In this document: piece by piece, positions 57,729-64,000 of the stretch
Layout: every line of letters begins with the position of its first letter
Position numbering within the stretch: position 1 is the first letter of the stretch
From: Pseudorhodoferax sp. Leaf274
GTDB taxonomy: Bacteria > Pseudomonadota > Gammaproteobacteria > Burkholderiales > Burkholderiaceae_C
Length of the DNA: 64,000 bases
Assembly: GCF_001422445.1 (NCBI RefSeq)
Contig: NZ_LMNA01000030.1
Span: 206,410-270,409 of the forward strand
Direction of reading: 5' to 3'
Translations under genes and position numbers: made by a program
The notes under the pieces: generated by a model
Databases searched by the model: none
Told to the model about the DNA's origin: nothing
What the model saw: only the letters and a program-made list of their open reading frames with translations

Positions 57729-60053
57729 CTAATGCGCGGCTGGCAGCCAGCGCGCCAGCGTCGCGGCCAAGGCCTCCAGCGTCACGGGTTTGGTCAGGTA
57801 GGCGGACATGCCCGCTTCGATGCACCGGGCCTCGTCGGCCGACCCGGCATTGGCCGTGAGCGCCACGATGGGCACGGCGCCACCGCGCTCTTGCGGCAGC
57901 TGCCGGATGGCGACGGTCGCCTGGAATCCATCCATCACCGGCATCTGGCAGTCCATCAGGATCGCATCGAACGGCTGCGCTGCGAGCATGTCGAGTGCGG
58001 CCGCGCCGTTGACGGCCAGTGCGTTCTTCACGCCGAGCATGTCGAGCATGGCCGCCACCACGCACTGGTTCACGGGGTTGTCCTCGACCACCAGCACATG
58101 GCCGCGCAAGCTGCTCACCGGCTGCTTCGCCGGCTTGCGCTCGTCGCTCGGGCGGTGCATGCCTTCGCGCGCACGCTTGACGGCACGCCGCACATCGGCC
58201 CGGCGCAAGGGTTTGGCGAACTGGCAGGCGATCTGCAGTTGGCGGTAGTGCGCGAGCTCTGCTGGCGACTGTCCGCCGCCCATCAGCACCACCTGGCACG
58301 CTCCCAGCGCGGGCCGGCTGCGGATCTCGGCAGCGAGCGCCATGCCGCCCATGCCCGGCATCCGCGCATCCACGAAGACGAGGTCGACGACACGGGCCTG
58401 TGCGGCAGCCTCGTCCAGCGCCTGCAGTGCCTGGGCGCCGCCATCGGCACCGGTCGCCACGACGTGGAGCGCCTGCAAGCGCGCGATCAGCACCTGGCGG
58501 CTGGTCGCGTTGTCGTCGACGACGAGCGCAGCGAGCCCCTGGCCTGGCCGGTCGGGCGCGCCCGGCGCGGCATCCGCAGCGCCAGCGGCAGGCACCTGCG
58601 GCAGCGCCAGATCCACAACGAACCGGGCGCCTTGTCCGGGGCTGCTCACGACGGTGAGCTGGCCCCCCATCCGCTCGGTCAGCTTGCGGCTGATCGGCAG
58701 CCCCAGGCCGGTGCCGCCGAATTGCCGCGTGGTGGAACTGTCCGCCTGCGAGAAGAGTTCGAAGATGCGGGCGTGTGCCTCGGGTGCGATGCCGATGCCC
58801 GTGTCGCTGACCGCGATCAGCACGCGCGCCGCGCGGTTGCCGGATGCGAACACGGTGGCGTGGAGTTCCACGTGGCCGGTTTCCGTGAACTTGACGGCAT
58901 TGCCGATCAGGTTGACGAGGATCTGCCGCAGCCGCAGCGGGTCGCCATGCAGGCGGGTCTCTCCATCCTGCGGCGTGAACCGGCCCACCAGCTCGAGCCC
59001 CTTGGCCTGGGCAGGTTGAGCGAACATGGTCAGCGCTTCCTCCAGGACGTCGCCCAGGACGAAGTCCACTGTCTCCAGGTCCAGTTGGCCGGCCTCGATC
59101 TTGGAGACGTCCAGGACGTCGTTGATCACCCCCAGCAGGTGGCGGCCGGACATCAACGCCGTCTCGGCCCAGCTGCGCTGCTGCGGCAGCAGCTCGCTGC
59201 CCATCAACAGCTCGGTCATGCCCAGCACCCCGTTCATCGGCGTCCGGATCTCGTGGCTCATGGCGGCGAGGAACTCGCTTTTCGTCTTGGCGAGAAACTC
59301 CGCGGCCCGGCGCGCATCCTCCAGCGCCGTGCGCATGGCGAACTCCTTGCGAAGCGCGTATTCACGCCACCAGCCGATGCCCGCCGGCAGGATGAACAGC
59401 GTGGCGACGTGGTACGACCAGTACGCGAACTCGCCGGGGGAATGGCCCAGGTCCACCCCCAGCGCGCCGATGAACAGAAGCAGGATCAGGCAGCCCGACC
59501 AGAGCGCCAGGCGGAACTGCAGCCCCAGGATGACGAAGCAATAGAACTCGAGGAACGTGAAGTTGAGGATGCCCACCCAGCTCTTGAGGCCTGCGCCGCC
59601 CTGCCGGTCGATCAAGGACAGCAGCCAGAACAGCGCGACGCTCAAGGCGACGATGAAGCCCGCGATGACGGGCTGCCAATGCTTTCGGGCCACCGGCATG
59701 CACGTATATGCCAGGCCGGCCAGGACGATGGGCACGGCCACCTGCAGGCGCAGCAGGTTGGCGCTGGCGGCGGGCGCAGCAAGGTGGTCCACCGCAAAGT
59801 CGCCGATGATGAGCAAGAGCCCCAGCACCAGGCTGGCTTGCGCGTACCGGAAGTAGAACCTGACGTAGTGCTCGACGAAGCGCCGCTCGTACGCTGGCGA
59901 CGAGAACGACAGCAGCAGCCGCAGCGGCATGCCCGTGTCGGCGGAGCCGGGCAGCGGATGACCCGCCGATGCCGGCTGCGCGGATGGCGGGTTCACTTCA
60001 AGGGCGGCATCCGATCCGGGCACCTGGGCCGGACCAGCTCGCAGTGGGGACAT
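57729..60053 (-). CDS. Hybrid sensor histidine kinase with two receiver domains
   Basis: The 774-residue product is a membrane-bound hybrid kinase. Order: short soluble N-terminus; about six membrane segments (residues 60-210) without recognised input domain; HisKA with H267 in [15 protein letters not shown]; HATPase with [13 protein letters not shown] and [13 protein letters not shown]. Then a first receiver with D562 ([13 protein letters not shown]) and a second with D701 ([13 protein letters not shown]). No separate Hpt or output domain is present, so phosphotransfer must go to a partner encoded elsewhere. Its signal is unknown. It lies alone beside the nuclease gene. Confidence 0.9.
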   Translation of the reverse strand: MSPLRAGPAQVPGSDAALEVNPPSAQPASAGHPLPGSADTGMPLRLLLSFSSPAYERRFVEHYVRFYFRYAQASLVLGLLLIIGDFAVDHLAAPAASANLLRLQVAVPIVLAGLAYTCMPVARKHWQPVIAGFIVALSVALFWLLSLIDRQGGAGLKSWVGILNFTFLEFYCFVILGLQFRLALWSGCLILLLFIGALGVDLGHSPGEFAYWSYHVATLFILPAGIGWWREYALRKEFAMRTALEDARRAAEFLAKTKSEFLAAMSHEIRTPMNGVLGMTELLMGSELLPQQRSWAETALMSGRHLLGVINDVLDVSKIEAGQLDLETVDFVLGDVLEEALTMFAQPAQAKGLELVGRFTPQDGETRLHGDPLRLRQILVNLIGNAVKFTETGHVELHATVFASGNRAARVLIAVSDTGIGIAPEAHARIFELFSQADSSTTRQFGGTGLGLPISRKLTERMGGQLTVVSSPGQGARFVVDLALPQVPAAGAADAAPGAPDRPGQGLAALVVDDNATSRQVLIARLQALHVVATGADGGAQALQALDEAAAQARVVDLVFVDARMPGMGGMALAAEIRSRPALGACQVVLMGGGQSPAELAHYRQLQIACQFAKPLRRADVRRAVKRAREGMHRPSDERKPAKQPVSSLRGHVLVVEDNPVNQCVVAAMLDMLGVKNALAVNGAAALDMLAAQPFDAILMDCQMPVMDGFQATVAIRQLPQERGGAVPIVALTANAGSADEARCIEAGMSAYLTKPVTLEALAATLARWLPAAH

Positions 60054-60482
60054 GGGGCACTTCCGCGCAGCATCACGGTCGCGGGACCGGGTGCACTGAC
60101 ATGAGCTGCGGGTCCGTCAGGCATGGCGCGGATTGTCGGCAGCCGCGAGGCCGCGATGGTGGAGAAACTGTGACGGCCCGCGGGCACGCCACCGCTGTCC
60201 GGACCGCGAGGCTTGGCCTGCGCACCCGGCTGGTCGCAGGTGCACCGCGTGGCGGCGCGGCTGGAGGCCGCGGGGCATCGTCGTCGACCTGGGCGACTAC
60301 ACCGACTACCTGATCCAGCCGGCCGGCCGGGCGGAGCGCGCGCCGATGCAGCAGTTCAGCGAGTGGTTGCTGGGGGAGTTCGGCACGCAGCCATGTGGGG
60401 CACGAAGGCGTGCAGGAAGACGTCTTCTCGCACTGACGGCTGCCTGCATCTCTGGCGCCGATTCATGGGGGCATCATGCATG
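60054..60482. other. 429-bp region between sensor kinase and lipocalin genes
   Basis: No intact gene is supported. It contains a short coding remnant at 60280-60395 (described separately) and otherwise unstructured GC-rich sequence. Confidence 0.5.
60280..60395 (+). pseudogene. Remnant of a LysR-type regulator C-terminus
   Basis: Frame +1 encodes GIVVDLGDYTDYLIQPAG then RAERAPMQQFSEWLLGEFG, which looks like the last strand and helix of a LysR substrate-binding domain (pattern Y-L-hydrophobic-x-P then aromatic-W-L-hydrophobic-E). No start, HTH or N-terminal domain is present upstream. The call rests on pattern recognition only. Confidence 0.45.
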
Positions 60483-61043
60483 TCATCGATCGGCCCCAGC
60501 AGCGCCCTGCGGCACGCGCTCGAGTCGTGCGGTGTCGTAGCCCATCGCCGCGACCTGCCGGACCATCGCATCGTAGTCGGCCTGCGGCAGCGTCGGCGTG
60601 CGCGCCATGATCCACACATGGTCGCGTTTTTCGCGCGCCACGATCACGCGGCTGTAGTCCGGCGCCAGCCATGCGATGCGGTAGTCGGCCCGGATCGGCC
60701 AGATGAACTGCACGCCCCAGGTGGCGTTGTCGCCGTTCTCGACGAACCCGCGTGAGCCCAGGGCTTGCTCGGAGCCGCCCGCGCCTCGGCGGTAGCGGAA
60801 GTCGATGTCCACGCTGCCGTCCGGACGCAGCGTGTAGTGTTCTGTTGCATCGACCACTCCGCGTTCGAGGAAGGTTGGAATGCTGCTGATCACATACCAC
60901 CGGCCCATGTAGTGCGGCAGGTCGACAGCGCTGGCTTGGGGCAGGGGCGGTGCGGGCGGGCGCTGGGCCATGCTGCTGCAGGCGACCAGTGCCGCGCCGG
61001 ATGCTGCGGCGCCCAGCAACAGCGCGAGGGTGCGTGGTTTCAT
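60483..61043 (-). CDS. Lipoprotein lipocalin (Blc family)
   Basis: The 186-residue product is a bacterial lipocalin, an outer-membrane lipoprotein that binds lysophospholipid or fatty-acid-type ligands. It has a lipoprotein signal (MKPRTLALLLGAAASGAALV) with lipobox LVAC (C22), the lipocalin motif YMGRWYVISSIPTF, VDATEHYTLRPDGSVDI and the third conserved segment DYSRVIVAREKRDHVWIMAR. It lies between two gene remnants. Confidence 0.92.
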   Translation of the reverse strand: MKPRTLALLLGAAASGAALVACSSMAQRPPAPPLPQASAVDLPHYMGRWYVISSIPTFLERGVVDATEHYTLRPDGSVDIDFRYRRGAGGSEQALGSRGFVENGDNATWGVQFIWPIRADYRIAWLAPDYSRVIVAREKRDHVWIMARTPTLPQADYDAMVRQVAAMGYDTARLERVPQGAAGADR

Positions 61044-61385
61044 CGGAATGCCTTCGATGCGAAAGCACCCATGCTTTCAAGGCGACCGCACCCTGTGATT
61101 CGGCGCCCATGCCGTCTGCAGGTCAGCCGGCGCGCTGCGGGTGCGCTCCTACGCCTTGCGCCAGCGTGCCCGCCCCGAGCACGCCGCCATCCTCCAGCTC
61201 CGCGATCTGCTGCGCCGAGTACCCCGGGCCGCCACCTGGGGGTGCTGCCCCACATCGGCATAGCTGGCCACCCGCGCGCACAGGATGGCTCTGCGGATCG
61301 CGATCGCCTCGGCCGCTGCCTCCCGACGCGCGCAAAGCTCCACGACTCCCGCATGCATCGGCTCTCAACCCAATCCCGACCTGGA
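61044..61385. other. 342-bp region between lipocalin and LysR genes
   Basis: No intact gene is supported. The middle carries a frameshifted CoA-transferase-like remnant on the minus strand (61123-61280). The rest shows nothing recognisable. Confidence 0.5.
61123..61280 (-). pseudogene. Frameshifted C-terminal remnant, CaiB/BaiF CoA-transferase-like
   Basis: On the minus strand one frame reads ASYADVGQHPQVAARG and another continues GYSAQQIAELEDGGVLG to a stop at 61123. Joined, they resemble the end of family III CoA-transferases (GQHT...LGYS-EI--L--GVV). A frameshift near 61230 and absence of the rest of the gene mark it as a relic. Confidence 0.4.
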
Positions 61386-62294
61386 TCAAGACTTGTCCAT
61401 CCTGGACTTCAGGAACTCCTCGAGAAAGCTCACGCAGACGCGCACCTTGGCGGATGTGTTCAGGCGCGAGGGATACACGGCCCAGACGTTCGCTTCCTGG
61501 GTGTACTCGGGCAGGATGTGCACGAGCTTGCCTTCCTGGATCAGCGGTCCAACATCCCATGTCGAGCGCAGCGCAACGCCGCGCCCGTCCACCGCCCACT
61601 GAACGACCATCTCCCCGTTGTTGGACGACAGGGGCCCGCGCACCTTGATGGTCTCCTCCTGCTTGCCATGCCGCAGGCGCCACACGCCGAAGGGGTGGTC
61701 TCGCTCCTTGATGATGAGGCAGTCGTGCATCGCGAGGTCCGCCAGCGTTCTGGGCGTACCGCGCCTCTTGAGGTAGGAGGGCGCTGCGCAGAGAACTCGG
61801 TGGTTCGAGGCCAGCCGTTTCGCGATGAGGTGCGGGGCGATCTCGTCGCCAACACGCACGTCGAGATCGAATCCTTCGGTCGCGACATCGACCAGCCGGT
61901 CGAACACCTCGAAGCGGACCTGCAGCAGCGGGTACTTGGCCAATAGCTCTGACAAGGCTGGTGCGACAACGCGGCGGCCGAAGCCGAAGCTGCTGCACAC
62001 GCGCAGCGAGCCTCGGGGCACCTTGCGCGTCACGCCGATCTCCTCGATGAGGTGGTCGACGTCGTCGAGGATCTTCAACGCCCAGTGGTAGACCCGCTCG
62101 CCTTCTTCGGTGACGACCACGCGCCGCGTCGTGCGATGGAAGAGCTTGGTGTTGAGGATGGTCTCGAGGATGCGAACCCGCTTGGTCACATAGGCCGGCG
62201 AGACACCCAGCTCTTCCGCAGCGCCGGAGAAGCTCGACTTGCGCACCACGGCGCTGAAGACGCGCAGGTCCTCGGGGAGAGGGTCATTGTTCAC
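61386..62294 (-). CDS. LysR-family transcriptional regulator (DmlR-like)
   Basis: The 302-residue regulator has an N-terminal winged HTH (FSAVVRKSSFSGAAEELGVS, KLFHRTTRRVVVTEEG) and the substrate-binding domain ending FLEEFLKSRMDKS. It uses a GTG start at 62294. It diverges from a tartrate/D-malate dehydrogenase gene, the same arrangement as dmlR-dmlA in Escherichia coli, so it most likely controls that gene in response to a hydroxy-dicarboxylate. Symbol is not assigned because identity is by context. Confidence 0.88.
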   Translation of the reverse strand: MNNDPLPEDLRVFSAVVRKSSFSGAAEELGVSPAYVTKRVRILETILNTKLFHRTTRRVVVTEEGERVYHWALKILDDVDHLIEEIGVTRKVPRGSLRVCSSFGFGRRVVAPALSELLAKYPLLQVRFEVFDRLVDVATEGFDLDVRVGDEIAPHLIAKRLASNHRVLCAAPSYLKRRGTPRTLADLAMHDCLIIKERDHPFGVWRLRHGKQEETIKVRGPLSSNNGEMVVQWAVDGRGVALRSTWDVGPLIQEGKLVHILPEYTQEANVWAVYPSRLNTSAKVRVCVSFLEEFLKSRMDKS

Positions 62295-62316
62295 GAAGTG
62301 TGCAAAACGAGTTCAC
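62289..62316. promoter_or_regulatory. Putative LysR operator between the divergent genes
   Basis: GTTCAC occurs at 62289-62294 and again at 62311-62316, 22 bp apart (two helical turns), flanking CACGAAGTG, itself an inverted repeat. This suits a LysR-type binding site; not proven. Confidence 0.35.
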
Positions 62317-62392
62317 ATTCATGGTGATTGTAGAAGGGCATGGCACTCCTACCATGCGCGTGGTCCAAGAAGTCGCAACGAGGAGGAAAGGA

Positions 62393-63472
62393 ATGGGATC
62401 CCCATTGAAAATTGCAGTCATCCCGGGAGATGGCATCGGCAAGGAGGTCATGCCGCAAGGCGTGCAGGTCGTGGAAGCCGCAGCCAAGCGCTTTGGCATC
62501 GACATCCATTTCAACCACATCGAGTGGGCCAGCTGCGACTACTTCGCGCAGACCGGCGCGATGATGCCCGGCGACTGGAAACAGAGGCTTGGCGGCCACG
62601 ACGCGCTCTACTTCGGCGCCGTTGGGTGGCCCGACACGGTCCCCGACCATGTCTCGCTCTGGGGCTCGCTGCTCAAATTCCGACGCGAGTTCGACCAGTA
62701 CGTGAACCTGCGGCCCGTGCGGCTCTTCGAGGGTGTCCCTTGCCCACTGGCAGGCCGCAAACCCGGCGACATCGACTTCTACGTCGTGCGGGAGAACACC
62801 GAAGGCGAGTACACCAACCTGGGTGGCCGGATGTTCGAAGGCACAGACCGCGAGGTCGTGATCCAGGAGTCGGTGTTCTCGCGCCACGGGACCGACCGGG
62901 TGCTTCGCTACGCCTACGAGCTTGCGCAGTCGCGCCAGCGCAAGCAGCTCACGGTGGCGACCAAGAGCAATGGCATCGCCATCAGCATGCCCTGGTGGGA
63001 TGAGCGCGCCGATGCCGTCGGCAAGGACTTCCCCGAGGTCAAGGTCGACAAGCAGCACATCGACATCCTGAGCGCGCGCTTCGTGCTGCAGCCCCAGCGC
63101 TTTGATGTCGTGGTCGCGTCCAACCTGTTCGGCGACATCCTCTCCGACCTCGGCCCGGCTTGCACGGGAACCATCGGCCTGGCGCCCTCGGCGAACCTCA
63201 ATCCCGACAGGAAATTTCCCTCGCTGTTCGAGCCCGTCCATGGTTCTGCGCCCGACATCTACGGCAAGGGGATCGCCAACCCCATCGCCATGATCTGGTC
63301 CGGCGCACTGATGCTCCAGTTCCTCGGCCACCACGCGGCGCACGACGCCATCGTCCGTGCCATCGAACACACCTTGAAGGAGGGCCCTCGCACAAGCGAC
63401 CTGGGAGGCACTGCAAGCACTGTGGAGGTCGGCGCCGCCATCGCGCGCCATGTCCTCGATTCATCGTCGTAG
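62393..63472 (+). CDS. Tartrate dehydrogenase / D-malate dehydrogenase (decarboxylating)
   Basis: The 359-residue product belongs to the isocitrate/isopropylmalate dehydrogenase family, TtuC/DmlA type, acting on D-malate or tartrate with NAD. It shows IAVIPGDGIGKEVMPQGV, LRPVRLFEGVPCPLAG, VVRENTEGEYTNLGGRMFEG, the metal-binding aspartates in SNLFGDILSDLGP, and FEPVHGSAPDIYGKGIANP. ATG 62393 has an AGGAGG ribosome site 6 nt upstream. Confidence 0.92.
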   Translation: MGSPLKIAVIPGDGIGKEVMPQGVQVVEAAAKRFGIDIHFNHIEWASCDYFAQTGAMMPGDWKQRLGGHDALYFGAVGWPDTVPDHVSLWGSLLKFRREFDQYVNLRPVRLFEGVPCPLAGRKPGDIDFYVVRENTEGEYTNLGGRMFEGTDREVVIQESVFSRHGTDRVLRYAYELAQSRQRKQLTVATKSNGIAISMPWWDERADAVGKDFPEVKVDKQHIDILSARFVLQPQRFDVVVASNLFGDILSDLGPACTGTIGLAPSANLNPDRKFPSLFEPVHGSAPDIYGKGIANPIAMIWSGALMLQFLGHHAAHDAIVRAIEHTLKEGPRTSDLGGTASTVEVGAAIARHVLDSSS

Positions 63473-63520
63473 TCCACGACAGATTTTCACTACATCAAGC
63501 AACCATCTTGAATGACTAAG

Positions 63521-64000
<480 letters not shown>

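Overview
This 64 kb, very GC-rich window holds an almost complete photosynthesis gene cluster (PGC) of a purple, bacteriochlorophyll a-producing betaproteobacterium, most likely Burkholderiales of the Comamonadaceae/Rubrivivax-Roseateles type. The signs are the rsfS-rlmH-maf...rng housekeeping block at the left edge, a tetraheme PufC, a HiPIP, CrtC/D/F of the spheroidene branch, an oxygen-dependent AcsF cyclase, and short Arg/Pro-rich stop/start-overlapping leader ORFs that I recall (not checked) from Comamonadaceae genomes. The genus is not determined.

Layout. 1-8109 (+): end of rsfS, rlmH, maf, a three-gene TRAP transporter, a small Lys/Ala-rich protein, an SRPBCC protein, a PLP aminotransferase and rng. 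8176-22453 (-): one long superoperon bchF-bchN-bchB-bchH-bchL-bchM-lhaA-puhA-puhB-puhC-acsF-puhE, mostly with overlapping or closely spaced genes. 22454-22776: divergent control region with two PpsR-type palindromes. 22777-29836 (+): ppaA/aerR, ppsR, bchG, a pucC-like transporter gene, bchP, tspO, a small membrane protein and hip. 29971-34238 (+): a DUF3422 gene, bchI, bchD. bchO (-) diverges from crtI-crtB-hemA-(42-aa membrane protein)-bciA (+). crtC-crtD (-) diverge from crtE-crtF-bchC-bchX-bchY-bchZ-pufB-(73-aa membrane protein)-pufA-pufL-pufM-pufC (+), which ends at a strong hairpin at 54029.

54062-64000 is a non-photosynthetic flank: a PEP-CTERM protein, a large secreted nuclease, a hybrid sensor kinase, a lipoprotein lipocalin between two gene remnants, a LysR regulator divergent from a tartrate/D-malate dehydrogenase, and the 3' part of an IS110-family transposase cut by the window edge.

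Together the PGC genes give: a glutamyl-tRNA reductase feeding tetrapyrrole synthesis; Mg chelatase (BchH/I/D); methylation (BchM); the aerobic cyclase (AcsF); 8-vinyl reduction (BciA); dark protochlorophyllide reduction (BchL/N/B); 3-vinyl hydration (BchF); chlorophyllide reductase (BchX/Y/Z); BchC, BchG and BchP; spheroidene-type carotenoids (CrtE/B/I/C/D/F); reaction centre and LH1 with assembly factors (PuhA/B/C/E, LhaA, the PucC-like protein); electron donors (PufC, HiPIP); and the PpsR/PpaA regulators. No bchE, crtA or LH2 (pucBA) gene is in the window.

The most interesting item is a 73-residue single-span membrane protein encoded between pufB and pufA. Its membrane-exit segment resembles PufB, but glutamine replaces the bacteriochlorophyll-ligating histidine and the C-terminus is extended. 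The second is a recurring set of short leader ORFs whose ATG overlaps the upstream stop and whose stop usually overlaps or closely precedes the downstream start.
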